Below are positions 55,001-63,624 of a stretch of 64,000 nucleotides of DNA, one piece after another (positions within the stretch are counted from its first letter, which is position 1; the number at the start of each line of letters is the position of its first letter). The notes under the pieces are model-generated. The model did not search any database. It worked only from the letters and a program-made list of their open reading frames with translations, and was not told the DNA's origin. A program made the position numbers and the translations under genes. The stretch lies in the NCBI RefSeq assembly GCF_014205685.1, contig NZ_JACIIU010000007.1:1-64000 (forward strand). The letters are read 5' to 3'. Origin of the DNA: Paenochrobactrum gallinarii (GTDB lineage: Bacteria; Pseudomonadota; Alphaproteobacteria; Rhizobiales; Rhizobiaceae).

Positions 55001-56851
55001 TTATTCAGCAACTTCTTTCGCAAAGACACTTTCTTTAGTAAAAACTCCGGCACCTGCTTCAAATTGCAGTTTGGCAAGACGGGCATAAACCCCGTTTTTC
55101 TGCACCAGCGAAGCATGGGTGCCTTCTTCAATGATGCGCCCCTCATCCACGACCAAAATGCGATCTGCCTTCAACACCGTAGCCAGACGATGCGCCACCA
55201 CCAAAGTGGTGCGGCCTGTCATCAAATGTTCCAAGCCCTTCTGCACCAGCATTTCACTTTCAGCATCAAGCGCAGAGGTGGCCTCATCCAGCAACAGAAT
55301 CGGTGCATCGCGCAAGATAGCGCGCGCAATAGCGATTCTCTGTCGCTGACCACCCGAAAGCGTCATGCCACGCTCACCCACCAATGTGTCATAGCCTTTT
55401 TCCAGCGCCATGATGAAATCATGTGCCAAGGCTGCTTTGGCGGCTGCGATAATGTCTTCATCCGTTGCATCAGGACGGCCAAAGGCAATGTTTTCACGTA
55501 AAGTACTGGCAAAAATTGCCACATCCTGCGGCACCACCGCCATGCGGCCACGGATTGCCAGCGGATCAGCTTCAGGAAGCGACACCCCATCAACACGGAT
55601 AGTACCCGACTGCGGATCATAATAACGCAAAAGAAGCGAGAAAATCGTGCTTTTACCAGCGCCCGATGGCCCGACAATCGCCACGCTTTCACCCGGTTTC
55701 ACACTGAAATCAAGACCAGCCAGAGCCGCTTTTTCAGGGCGTGCAGGATAGTGGAAAACAACATTTTCAAAACTGATTTCGCCAAGAGCCGGAACAGGCA
55801 AAGCAACCGGATTTTTCGGCGCAGCAATCGCCGGTACTTCATCCAGAATTTCGGTCAGGCGCTCGGTGGCACCGGCCGCTTGTGCCAGTTCGCCCCAGAC
55901 TTCCGACAATTGCCCCAAGGAACTGGCCGCAAACACCGCGTAAAGCAGGAACTGGCCGAGCTGACCGGCACTCATTGTGCCCGACAACACATCATTGGAG
56001 CCGAACCACAACACGCCGACAACGCTGGAAAATACCATAAAAATAGCAAAAGAGGTGAGAATCGCGCGCGCAAAAACGGAAGAACGTGCCGCGGCAAAAG
56101 CATTTTCCACGGCTTTTGCAAAACGGCCGATCACCATTTTTTCATTGGTGAAAGCCTGAAGCGTGCGCATAGCACTGATCTGTTCACCGGCATAACTATT
56201 GGCATTGGCAAGCATATCCTGTGCTGCACGCGAGCGACGGCGCACCGAGCGGCCAAAAGCAATCAGCGGCAGTACAATCAATGGAATCGCACCAATCACC
56301 AGCGCCGACAGTTTCGGGCTTGTCACCACCATCATGCCAACAGCACCAAGCCCCATGATAATATTGCGCAATGCAACTGAGGCCGTCGCACCAACGGCCG
56401 ATTTAATCTGAGTCGTATCGGCAGACAGGCGTGAGACAATTTCGCCGGAATTGGAGCGGTCAAAGAAATCCTGCGACAGTTTAGTCACATGATCAAAAAC
56501 CGCATTGCGCAAATCAGCGACAACGCGCTCACCAAGCGTAATCACAAAGAAATAACGCAAGCCCGAAGCCAGTGCCAGCATCAGCGCCAGCAGCACCAAC
56601 ATGCCAAAATAATTATTGATGAAAGAGCTGTTATCAGTGGAAAAACCATTATCCACCATACGGCGCACGGCAATCGGCACCATCAGCGTTGTGGTAGCAG
56701 CAGCAACCAGAGAAATCAGCGCACCTAAAACCAGCAGCTTGTAGCGCGCCAGAAATGGCAACATGCGCCGCAAGGGTTTAACTGATCTCTTAGGCTTATT
56801 GTTAACTTCTTCAGACATTTTCTTGATGTTTTCCGGATGCTTTGCGACCAT
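55001..56851 (-). CDS. MsbA-type ABC exporter (permease-ATPase fusion)
   Basis: A 616-residue half-transporter. Six TM helices occupy about residues 40-330 and the ATPase about 365-600, with Walker [10 protein letters not shown], signature [16 protein letters not shown] and Walker [16 protein letters not shown]. It resembles lipid or multidrug exporters of the MsbA/LmrA type; the substrate is unknown. The first Met ([11 protein letters not shown]) is kept, but a start 11 residues later (MSEEVNNK) is also possible. It is transcribed alone and convergent with the OmpA-type gene. Confidence 0.88.
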   Translation of the reverse strand: MVAKHPENIKKMSEEVNNKPKRSVKPLRRMLPFLARYKLLVLGALISLVAAATTTLMVPIAVRRMVDNGFSTDNSSFINNYFGMLVLLALMLALASGLRYFFVITLGERVVADLRNAVFDHVTKLSQDFFDRSNSGEIVSRLSADTTQIKSAVGATASVALRNIIMGLGAVGMMVVTSPKLSALVIGAIPLIVLPLIAFGRSVRRRSRAAQDMLANANSYAGEQISAMRTLQAFTNEKMVIGRFAKAVENAFAAARSSVFARAILTSFAIFMVFSSVVGVLWFGSNDVLSGTMSAGQLGQFLLYAVFAASSLGQLSEVWGELAQAAGATERLTEILDEVPAIAAPKNPVALPVPALGEISFENVVFHYPARPEKAALAGLDFSVKPGESVAIVGPSGAGKSTIFSLLLRYYDPQSGTIRVDGVSLPEADPLAIRGRMAVVPQDVAIFASTLRENIAFGRPDATDEDIIAAAKAALAHDFIMALEKGYDTLVGERGMTLSGGQRQRIAIARAILRDAPILLLDEATSALDAESEMLVQKGLEHLMTGRTTLVVAHRLATVLKADRILVVDEGRIIEEGTHASLVQKNGVYARLAKLQFEAGAGVFTKESVFAKEVAE

Positions 56852-57022
56852 TATTGCGATTGCGCCTTGTTATTATCGTGTAGCTGATGTATAGGCTCGC
56901 CAACCCTTTTGGAAGCCGTCGCCTTTTTGGCGTGCGCCTTCATAACTGCCATTGGGCGAAAGTGCTACAGTCTGATACTGGATTGATGCATGATCGTCTA
57001 TCAATCTTTCAGGAATGTATCG

Positions 57023-57244
57023 ATGAAAGCCAATATCCATCCCGACTACCACACCATCAAGGTCGTGATGACCGATGGCACCGAATACCAGACCCGTTCA
57101 ACATGGGGCAAAGAAGGCGATACGATGAACCTCGATATCGATCCTACCACCCATCCAGCATGGACCGGTAACGCCCAGACTTTGGTTGACCGCGGTGGCC
57201 GTCTGTCCAAGTTCAAGAATCGCTTCGGCAATCTGGGTATTTAA
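57023..57244 (+). CDS. rpmE: 50S ribosomal protein L31
   Basis: A 73-residue ribosomal protein of the cysteine-free (zinc-independent, C-minus) type usual in Alphaproteobacteria: [24 protein letters not shown], then [24 protein letters not shown] and a basic end [17 protein letters not shown] lies just before the chosen ATG; an upstream in-frame start at 56990 would add 11 residues that the family lacks. Confidence 0.96.
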   Translation: MKANIHPDYHTIKVVMTDGTEYQTRSTWGKEGDTMNLDIDPTTHPAWTGNAQTLVDRGGRLSKFKNRFGNLGI

Positions 57245-57311
57245 TTTCAAATGCCTCGGGCAAATTCGGGATTACAGCCTCGCTGATCATAACCCGAAAA
57301 TGCACAAATTT

Positions 57312-57340
57312 AAAAAACCTCGCTTCGGCGGGGTTTTTTT
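57312..57340 (+). terminator. Terminator of rpmE
   Basis: AAAAAACCTCGC-TTCG-GCGGGGTTTTTTT hairpin with one G-T pair and a strong T run. Confidence 0.9.
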
Positions 57341-57369
57341 ATGTTCTGGTTTCCAGACGTCCAACCAAT

Positions 57370-57403
57370 AAAAAAGTCCGGCTCGCTTGAGCCGGACTTT
57401 TTT
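57370..57403 (-). terminator. Terminator of the yebC gene
   Basis: AAAAAGTCCGGCTC / GAGCCGGACTTTTTT stem with a GCTT loop and T runs on both strands, 23 bases after the yebC stop. It can also back up rpmE termination. Confidence 0.9.
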
Positions 57404-57425
57404 AATTCATCAACGATGTGAAGAA

Positions 57426-58175
57426 TCACTCAGCGCTGAGTTTCGCCATCACTTCATCAGATACTTCGAAGTTGGCATAGACGTTCTGCACGTCATCATC
57501 ATCTTCCAAAGTGTTGATGAGCTTAAGCACGGAGCGCGCCTTTTCTTCATCCACATTGGTGTTGTTTTGTGGCTTCCAGACAGTTTTGATCGATTCAGCT
57601 TCACCAAGTGCTGTTTCCAGCGCCTTTGAGACCTCACCAATGCTTTCGAACGAGCAGATGATCACATGCTCTTCATCGCTTGACTGAACGTCGTCTGCGC
57701 CTGCCTCAATGGCCGCTTCCATAATCGCATCCGCATCGCCGGCTTCCGGCTTGTAGATGATTTCACCAACGCGGTCGAACATGAAAGAAACCGAACCGGT
57801 TTCACCCAAAGCACCACCGGATTTGGTGAAAGCTGCACGCACATTGGAAGCAGTACGGTTGCGATTGTCGGTCAGCGCTTCAACGATAACCGATACACCA
57901 CCCGGGCCACGGCCTTCATAGCGCACTTCATCATAGTTTTCGCCGTCATTGCCCGCAGCCTTTTTAATGGCGCGTTCAATATTGTCTTTCGGCATGGACT
58001 GCGCTTTAGCGTTCTGGATAGCCAGACGCAGACGCGGGTTCATTGTCGGATCAGGCAAACCCTGTTTTGCAGCAACGGTAATTTCTCTGCCGAGCTTGGA
58101 AAAGATTTTTGAGCGCACAGCGTCCTGACGACCCTTGCGATGCATAATATTTTTAAACTGCGAATGACCAGCCAT
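57426..58175 (-). CDS. yebC: YebC/PmpR-family transcription or translation regulator
   Basis: A 249-residue DNA-binding or ribosome-associated protein of the YebC/TACO1 family. The start [32 protein letters not shown] is followed by [30 protein letters not shown] and the glycine-rich [36 protein letters not shown] block. Members regulate transcription or help translation of proline-rich tracts. The longer frame to 58214 adds 13 unrelated residues. In many proteobacteria this gene precedes ruvC; here it lies about 12 kb away. Confidence 0.94.
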   Translation of the reverse strand: MAGHSQFKNIMHRKGRQDAVRSKIFSKLGREITVAAKQGLPDPTMNPRLRLAIQNAKAQSMPKDNIERAIKKAAGNDGENYDEVRYEGRGPGGVSVIVEALTDNRNRTASNVRAAFTKSGGALGETGSVSFMFDRVGEIIYKPEAGDADAIMEAAIEAGADDVQSSDEEHVIICSFESIGEVSKALETALGEAESIKTVWKPQNNTNVDEEKARSVLKLINTLEDDDDVQNVYANFEVSDEVMAKLSAE

Positions 58176-58431
58176 GACACCCCTGTATAGGTTCTTTAAA
58201 TAACGTGCGGACAAAAGCGATGGCGGCTTTTGAAAATCAAGCTATTTGCAGCGCCTTTTATTGCGCCGTAACCGCAAGCCAGCCATCCTTAACCGGACGG
58301 GATGCGGCCTTATACGGAATGTTGCGCCCTACGTCCAGTCCACCTCCGGAACCACAAGGCTTGCTAAGGTATATATTGCCGCTTTTACGCGCAAAAAATT
58401 ACAAAAACATAGACACTACAACCTTTATTGA

Positions 58432-58441
58432 TTATCTATAA
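58432..58441. promoter_or_regulatory. BioR box at the bioR start
   Basis: TTATCTATAA, exactly the BioR recognition palindrome (TTATMKATAA), four bases before the chosen bioR ATG. It would allow BioR to repress its own gene. Confidence 0.8.
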
Positions 58442-58445
58442 TTAC

Positions 58446-59114
58446 ATGAAGAGCGAAGCGAACGAAACCATTGCCGTCAAAATCAGCCGCATCCTTGCCG
58501 ATCGTATTATCGACGGCACGCTGGAACCGGGTGTAAAACTACGGCAAGACCATATTGCGGAAGAGTTTCAAACCAGCCATGTGCCGGTGCGCGAGGCGTT
58601 TCGCCGTCTCGAAGCACAAGGTCTGGCTATTTCCGAACCGCGTCGAGGCGTGCGCGTTGCTTCTTTTGACATCAATGAAGTGCGTGAAGTGGCCGAGATG
58701 CGTGCCGCATTAGAAGTACTGGCTCTGCGCCATGCTGCACCACATATGACCCGCGCCATTTTAGAGGCAGCCGAACAAGCCACATCAGAGGGCGATAATT
58801 GCGCCAATATCCGCGAATGGGAAGCCGCCAACCGGCGCTTTCATCGCCTGATTATTGAACCATGCGGCATGCCGCGCCTGCTTGCAGCGATTGATGATCT
58901 ACATGCAGCCAGCGCCCGTTTTTTGTTTTCAACATGGCGCAGCGAGTGGGAAGTGCGCACCGATCACGACCACCGTGCCATTCTTGACGCTTTGCGCAAA
59001 GGTGACACAAACAGTGCCTGCCTTATTCTCGCGCGCCACGTCCAATGGATCGGCCACCGTCCTGTCCGGACGGCTTCAGGAAAAATCCGCGACGGCTTTT
59101 CCATTATCGGCTAA
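58446..59114 (+). CDS. bioR: BioR, GntR-family biotin repressor
   Basis: A 222-residue regulator with a GntR-type winged helix (about 5-70; VKISRILADRIIDGTLEPGVKLRQDHIAEEFQTSHVPVREAFRRLEAQGLAISEPRRGVRV) and an FCD ligand domain (about 80-205; VREVAEMRAALEVLALRHAAP, NRRFHRLIIEPCGMPRLLAAIDDLHAAS). It is called BioR because its own start and the neighbouring bioY carry exact BioR boxes; the FCD fold alone would not decide. The first in-frame start on the strand is a TTG six codons upstream, overlapping the box; the ATG (MKSEANET) is preferred. No biotin synthesis genes are present. Confidence 0.88.
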   Translation: MKSEANETIAVKISRILADRIIDGTLEPGVKLRQDHIAEEFQTSHVPVREAFRRLEAQGLAISEPRRGVRVASFDINEVREVAEMRAALEVLALRHAAPHMTRAILEAAEQATSEGDNCANIREWEAANRRFHRLIIEPCGMPRLLAAIDDLHAASARFLFSTWRSEWEVRTDHDHRAILDALRKGDTNSACLILARHVQWIGHRPVRTASGKIRDGFSIIG

Positions 59115-59270
59115 GTTCCGGTCGTCTTAACGCAGTAAGCTAACAATATTTGAATATCACCACCGCCCTGTTTGCCCCCTCGGCTTATCGGATTACAGTG
59201 CTATATTGCTCTTTTTGCCATCTATTGATCAGTCAAAAATCGCTCACTGCAAAATACATAAACATTAAAA

Positions 59271-59280
59271 TTATCTATAA
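59271..59280. promoter_or_regulatory. BioR box, distal, upstream of bioY
   Basis: TTATCTATAA, identical to the box at the bioR start; about 200 bases before the bioY start. Confidence 0.7.
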
Positions 59281-59453
59281 AACTAAAGTTAAAGTTATAT
59301 TTTTTATCACATAACGCCACTGTACCAGAAAAATTTTTATCAATAATAACATATGGTTATTATAGAATCACCATCCTGTACGCGTTTAATTTTAGCACAT
59401 AGACTTGCTTTCCCATAAATTTTCATAACAGATATATAGATCGAAATTAGATT

Positions 59454-59463
59454 TTATCTATAA
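59454..59463. promoter_or_regulatory. BioR box, proximal to bioY
   Basis: TTATCTATAA, 18 bases before the bioY ATG and followed by a partial repeat TTTATCTA. Binding here would block the bioY ribosome site or promoter. Confidence 0.82.
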
Positions 59464-59481
59464 TTTATCTACGGAGTGATT

Positions 59482-60048
59482 ATGTCCCAAATTGAGATGC
59501 ATGCGCCAGCAGGTTTCAGCCCTTTGAACCTTGATAGCCGCTCGCTGCCTGTACGTGCTGCCGCCGTTATATTCGGTACATTCATTCTTGCACTCACCTC
59601 ACAGGTTGAAGTGCCGATGATACCGGTTCCAATCACCTTGCAGACCCTGGTTGTGCCATTGATCGGTGCGCTTTACGGCTGGCGTTTGGGTGCCCTCACC
59701 GTTCTGGCATGGCTTGGTGAAGCCATGGTCGGCATGCCGGTTCTGGCAGGCGGCTCGGGTGGCATCATGGCTTTTGCAGGCCCGACCGCCGGTTATCTGG
59801 CATCTTTCCCGATTATCGCTGCCCTCACCGGCTATCTGGCCGAACGCGGCTGGAACGGTAAGCGAGTGGGCTTTGCCTTTGCTTCATTCCTTGCAGCCAA
59901 TGCGCTTTGCCTTGTCATGGGCACACTCTGGCTCTCAAGTCTCATTGGCATGGAAAAAGCCATTGCTTTTGGCGCAACACCATTTTTGATCGGCGCAGTC
60001 ATTAAATCCGCGCTGGGCGCAGCCATCCTGAAAGCTGCAAGCCGCTAA
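59482..60048 (+). CDS. bioY: Biotin transporter BioY
   Basis: A 188-residue S-component membrane protein for biotin uptake. About six TM helices are seen, with the family motifs VPMIPVPITLQTLVVPLIGALYGWRLG, GSGGIMAFAGPTAGYLASFPIIAALTGYLAERG and TPFLIGAVIKSALGAAILKA. GGAG lies 7 bases before the ATG (MSQIEMHAPA). BioR boxes upstream show control by the adjacent regulator. No BioM/BioN energising genes are in the window, so it may act alone or share an ECF module. Confidence 0.95.
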   Translation: MSQIEMHAPAGFSPLNLDSRSLPVRAAAVIFGTFILALTSQVEVPMIPVPITLQTLVVPLIGALYGWRLGALTVLAWLGEAMVGMPVLAGGSGGIMAFAGPTAGYLASFPIIAALTGYLAERGWNGKRVGFAFASFLAANALCLVMGTLWLSSLIGMEKAIAFGATPFLIGAVIKSALGAAILKAASR

Positions 60049-60068
60049 ACTTTCATCTTACCGAAATA

Positions 60069-60100
60069 AACCCTATCCGGCACGTGAGCCGGATAGGGTT
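60069..60100. other. Strong stem-loop between bioY and the DUF1284 gene
   Basis: A perfect 13-bp inverted repeat AACCCTATCCGGC / GCCGGATAGGGTT with a six-base loop and no T run. It may regulate expression of the downstream gene or be a Rho-associated pause site. Confidence 0.6.
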
Positions 60101-60117
60101 ACAGACTATATGGTTTC

Positions 60118-60555
60118 ATGACTATTCATCTGCGCGGCCACCATCTGCTTTGTATGCTGACTTATATCGGCAAGGGCTACTCACCTTTTTTCGTCGAAAA
60201 TTACGACCAGATTGCAGAAGCTTTAAGCCACGGCACCGTCATCACACTTGTCAACGGCCCCGATGATATTTGCGCCCCACTTTTATGCGAAGAAAATTGC
60301 CACTGCCACAATGCAAGCGTCATCTTACGCGACCAAGCAGCACTGGAAGATATCAGCACATTGCTGGGCGTGCGCCTGCAATCAGGCAGCAAATTCATCC
60401 TCAACAGCCAATTACTGCAAAAGCTGCGTGCAGCTTTTAGTCAGAATACCATCCGCTCCGCCTGCAAGGGCTGCCAATGGGCAGCTCTCTGCACCGATAT
60501 TGCGCAAAACTCTGCTTACAGACATGTCAAAATACAATGCACCGACATGGTTTGA
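60118..60555 (+). CDS. DUF1284 cysteine-rich protein
   Basis: A 145-residue protein of the DUF1284 family. The start MTIHLRGHHLLC is conserved. It has nine cysteines: C12, C52, C57, C61, C63, C116, C119, C125 and C141. The clusters C-x4-C-x3-C-x-C and C-x2-C-x5-C suggest an iron-sulfur cluster or zinc site. No catalytic motif is recognised. It is 69 bases after bioY, separated by a hairpin, and ends before a strong terminator. Linkage to bioY suggests a role in biotin-linked metabolism, but this is inference. The ATG lies 17 bases after the hairpin and has no obvious ribosome site. Confidence 0.8.
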   Translation: MTIHLRGHHLLCMLTYIGKGYSPFFVENYDQIAEALSHGTVITLVNGPDDICAPLLCEENCHCHNASVILRDQAALEDISTLLGVRLQSGSKFILNSQLLQKLRAAFSQNTIRSACKGCQWAALCTDIAQNSAYRHVKIQCTDMV

Positions 60556-60561
60556 ATACAT

Positions 60562-60601
60562 AAAAAAGGCTGGTTGCAGCATCCTGCAACCAGCCTTTTT
60601 T
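60562..60601. terminator. Bidirectional terminator between the DUF1284 and gapR genes
   Basis: AAAAAAGGCTGGTTGCAG / CTGCAACCAGCCTTTTTT stem (18 bp) with a four-base loop and T runs on both strands. Confidence 0.93.
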
Positions 60602-60642
60602 CATTAATATCAGACACTGTTTTTTCAAACAGGCGATATCAC

Positions 60643-60903
60643 TCAACCCATACCAAGCGCATCCATATAAAGCTGGATCATTGCTTCTTCTTCCTGACGC
60701 TCATGTTCTTCTTTTTTGCGCAGGCGAATGATGGTGCGAACAGCCTTGCTATCAAAGCCCGAACCTTTCAGTTCGGCATAAACTTCTTTGATATCGTCCC
60801 CGATGGTTTTCTTTTCTTCTTCCAGACGTTCAATTCGCTCGATGAAAGAACGCAGCTGACCGACGGCTACCGTTTGTGCGGTTTCAGTTGTGATGTCATC
60901 CAC
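60643..60903 (-). CDS. gapR: GapR, DUF2312 nucleoid-associated protein
   Basis: An 86-residue helical protein of the DUF2312/GapR family. In Caulobacter, GapR clamps overtwisted DNA and stimulates topoisomerases ahead of replication forks. The conserved core [68 protein letters not shown] spans most of the protein. It has no helix-turn-helix, as expected. It is transcribed toward the terminator at 60562, with a small membrane gene directly upstream. Confidence 0.93.
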   Translation of the reverse strand: MDDITTETAQTVAVGQLRSFIERIERLEEEKKTIGDDIKEVYAELKGSGFDSKAVRTIIRLRKKEEHERQEEEAMIQLYMDALGMG

Positions 60904-60992
60904 AGGAGATACTCCAATTTATTAAAACAGGTGACTGACTGCGACTCGCAGTGTGAATATGTACTTTTCGATGCCTGACAGGGGCAAAATGG

Positions 60993-61160
60993 TCAAGGGT
61001 AACCACGCAATTGAATGCCCATTATCAAAGCCATTGTGCCAAGTGCTATCACCGCGATTTTCCAAAAATCGCTGCGGCGGCGCAAACCCGGCAAACCTAA
61101 CGGCCTGAAAATATGCAGGATCATAATAATGATCAGCAAAGCAGGCAATATTTTGGACAT
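60993..61160 (-). CDS. Small 55-residue membrane protein upstream of gapR
   Basis: An ORF translated by hand from the minus strand. The ATG at 61160 has AAGGGG 7 bases before it and the TGA is at 60993-60995. It has two hydrophobic helices (KILPALLIIIMILHIF, residues 3-18; and WKIAVIALGTMALIMGIQL, residues 33-51) joined by a basic loop PLGLPGLRRRSDF. This plan resembles short membrane proteins encoded beside gapR in related genomes (from memory). The function is unknown. The plus-strand open frame overlapping it (61015-61233) is not credible. Confidence 0.7.
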   Translation of the reverse strand: MSKILPALLIIIMILHIFRPLGLPGLRRRSDFWKIAVIALGTMALIMGIQLRGYP

Positions 61161-61326
61161 CAGTGTCCCCTTAAACCATTCATTTCATGTGCCCCGCCTT
61201 TACCAGCAGAAGCTTGAGAAGAGCAAAGTATAGCCATAAAACGCTAAATTGATCTTAAGTTTTATGGACGCGATAATAGAGATGTGCCTAAGATCAGAAA
61301 AATCATACTGTTTTGGGAGGAACAGA

Positions 61327-63243
61327 ATGGCATCGCAATACGGGGATATTTATTCCAACTGGCAGAAAAATCCGGAGGAATTCTGGCACGAAGCTGCTCA
61401 AAACGTGCATTGGTTCAAGCCTTACGACAAAGTTTTTGACGCAGATCAGGGCGTTTATGGCCGCTGGTTTACCGGTGGTGAAACCAATACCTGCTATAAT
61501 GCAATTGACCGTCACGTCGAACAAGGCCGCGGTAATCAAACCGCTATTATCTATGACAGTCCTGTCACCAATCAAAAGCGAAAAATAACTTATGCGCAAC
61601 TTCTGGAAGAGGTTGAAGCTCTTGCTGCGGTGATGCAAGATCACGGCGTGGTCAAAGGTGACCGCGTACTCATCTATATGCCGATGATCCCGGAAGCAGC
61701 TGTTTCCATGATGGCTTGTGCACGTATAGGCGCTATTCATTCCGTTGTTTTTGGTGGTTTTGCCGCCCATGAACTGGCAACACGCATTGATGATGCTGCT
61801 CCCAAAATGATTATCGCCGCCTCCTGTGGTGTCGAGCCTGGCCGCGTGGTGGCCTATCAGGACATGCTCGACAAAGCGATTGAGATGAGCCGCCATAAGG
61901 TTCAGCATTGCATTGTTTTGCAACGTCCCGAAAAAGCACATATTCCGGTAGAAGGTCGCGACATCGACTATAAACAAGCCGTTGATGCTGCCCGTGGCCG
62001 CCATGTGCCTTGTGTGCCGGTTCTGGCAACCGACGGGCTTTACATCCTCTATACATCAGGCACCACCGGTGAACCAAAAGGTGTGGTGCGTGATCACGGC
62101 GGCCATATGGTGGCGCTCACATGGTCTGTTGGTGCGGTTTACAGCATCAAACCGGGCGATGTTTTTTGGGTGGCTTCCGATGTGGGTTGGGTTGTCGGCC
62201 ATTCCTATATTATTTACGCCCCGCTTTTCATCGGTGCGACGACTGTCATCTATGAAGGCAAACCAGTTGGCACCCCAGATGCAGGCGCATTCTGGCGGGT
62301 GATTTCCGAATATAATGTCCGCATTATGTTCACCGCGCCAACAGCATTACGCGCAATTAAAAAAGAAGATCCGGAAGGCTTACTCGTCAAGAAATATGAT
62401 CTTTCCAAGCTGGAATGTATGTTTCTGGCCGGAGAGCGCGCCGACCCGGACACCGTGAAATGGGCAGAAAATATTCTCAATGTGCCGGTGATTGACCATT
62501 GGTGGCAAACCGAAACAGGCTGGGCAATCGCTGCCAATCCGTTGGGACTTGGCAAAATGCCAACCAAATACGGCTCGCCAACGGTTGGCATGCCGGGCTA
62601 CGACATTCGCGTTGTGGATGATGGCGGCCATGAGGTCAAACGCGGCGAACTCGGCAATGTGCTGATCAAGCTGCCTCTGCCACCCGGTTGTCTGGTCACG
62701 CTTTGGAATGCAGAAGAACGCTTCCGCAAATCTTATCTCGATGAGTTCGAAGGCTATTATAAAACCTCCGATGCCGGCTATATGGATGAAGACAACTATG
62801 TCTATATCATGAGCCGTACCGACGACATCATCAATGTGGCTGGCCATCGCCTCTCCACCGGCGCGATGGAAGAAATCATCTCCGGCCATCCTGATGTCGC
62901 CGAATGCGCGGTCGTTGGTATTGCCGACACATTAAAAGGTCAGGTGCCATGCGGTTTTCTGGTGTTGAAAGCCAATGTCGATCGGCCTGAAAGTGTCATT
63001 GAAGCTGAATGTATTGAACGTGTGCGCAGTGAAATCGGCCCTGTGGCTTCTTTCCGGTTAGCACTTGTTATCAAACGTCTGCCGAAAACCCGCTCAGGCA
63101 AAATCCTGCGCTCCACCATCCAGAAAATTGCTGATGGTGAGCCGTGGAGAATGCCGGGCACCATTGATGATCCGGCAATCCTCGATGAAATCACGGATGC
63201 TTTGCGTGACCGCAAAATCGGCAATGCCTGTCAGGCAGCTTAA
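61327..63243 (+). CDS. prpE: Propionyl-CoA synthetase (AMP-forming acyl-CoA ligase)
   Basis: A 638-residue acyl-adenylate enzyme that activates propionate (or acetate) to the CoA ester. The ANL signatures are present: YTSGTTGEPKGVVRDHGGH (ATP loop), WWQTETGWAI, and the hinge plus C-terminal lid ending TRSGKILRSTIQKIADGE, with the catalytic lysine that can be inactivated by acetylation. WASDVGWVVGHSYIIYAPL is characteristic of the PrpE/Acs group. The ATG (MASQYGDIYS) has GGGAGG upstream; the frame extends 26 unrelated residues further. It is probably monocistronic. Confidence 0.93.
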   Translation: MASQYGDIYSNWQKNPEEFWHEAAQNVHWFKPYDKVFDADQGVYGRWFTGGETNTCYNAIDRHVEQGRGNQTAIIYDSPVTNQKRKITYAQLLEEVEALAAVMQDHGVVKGDRVLIYMPMIPEAAVSMMACARIGAIHSVVFGGFAAHELATRIDDAAPKMIIAASCGVEPGRVVAYQDMLDKAIEMSRHKVQHCIVLQRPEKAHIPVEGRDIDYKQAVDAARGRHVPCVPVLATDGLYILYTSGTTGEPKGVVRDHGGHMVALTWSVGAVYSIKPGDVFWVASDVGWVVGHSYIIYAPLFIGATTVIYEGKPVGTPDAGAFWRVISEYNVRIMFTAPTALRAIKKEDPEGLLVKKYDLSKLECMFLAGERADPDTVKWAENILNVPVIDHWWQTETGWAIAANPLGLGKMPTKYGSPTVGMPGYDIRVVDDGGHEVKRGELGNVLIKLPLPPGCLVTLWNAEERFRKSYLDEFEGYYKTSDAGYMDEDNYVYIMSRTDDIINVAGHRLSTGAMEEIISGHPDVAECAVVGIADTLKGQVPCGFLVLKANVDRPESVIEAECIERVRSEIGPVASFRLALVIKRLPKTRSGKILRSTIQKIADGEPWRMPGTIDDPAILDEITDALRDRKIGNACQAA

Positions 63244-63255
63244 ATCACCACATAC

Positions 63256-63290
63256 AAAAGCCGCCTGCAATCATGCAAGGCGGCTTTTTA
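63256..63290. terminator. Terminator between prpE and the DUF1244 gene
   Basis: AAAAGCCGCCT / AGGCGGCTTTTT stem around a GCAATCATGCA-type loop, usable from both strands. Confidence 0.88.
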
Positions 63291-63308
63291 ATAAGCGAAA
63301 ATCAAGCC

Positions 63309-63614
63309 TTAATGATCGTGATTTTTTGCTGCAAAAGCTTGTTTTTGCGCGTCCGTCGCTTCCGTTTGATAGCGTGATTTCCACTCATCAAATGGCATAC
63401 CGTAAATAATTGCGCGCGCGTCGTCTTTGCTCAGACTGATTTCTTTTTCTTCAGCCGCGTCTTTATACCAGTTTGCCAAACAGTTGCGGCAGAAACCGGC
63501 CAAATTCATCATGTCGATATTTTGCACATCTGCATGCTCACGCAAATGCTGAACCAACCGGCGAAACGCTGCCGCCTCCAATTCAACCTGTGTCTGATCA
63601 TCAATTTTCGACAT
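63309..63614 (-). CDS. DUF1244 family protein
   Basis: A 101-residue protein of the DUF1244 family: AFRRLVQHLREHADVQNIDMMNLAGFCRNCLANWYKDAAEE contains the conserved N-L-A-G-F-C-R-N-C-L-A-x-W core with the C-x2-C pair, and ARAIIYGMPFDEWKSRYQ follows. No function is established. The ATG (MSKIDDQTQV) has GAGGGGG upstream; the longer frame is unrelated. It lies 10 bases after the partial N-formylglutamate gene, so the two form an operon; its C-terminus is His/Asp-ended (NHDH). Confidence 0.85.
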   Translation of the reverse strand: MSKIDDQTQVELEAAAFRRLVQHLREHADVQNIDMMNLAGFCRNCLANWYKDAAEEKEISLSKDDARAIIYGMPFDEWKSRYQTEATDAQKQAFAAKNHDH

Positions 63615-63624
63615 TACTGCCCCC

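Larger units (their letters stand above)
59115..59481. other. bioR-bioY intergenic region
   Basis: A long AT-rich region upstream of bioY with two BioR boxes (59271-59280 and 59454-59463). The first box lies about 200 bases before bioY, suggesting an upstream promoter or looping. No gene or RNA is recognised in the rest. Confidence 0.55.

Noticed and set aside
61303-62004. 233-codon open frame on the minus strand
   Set aside because: It is antisense to prpE and lacks a ribosome site or motifs.
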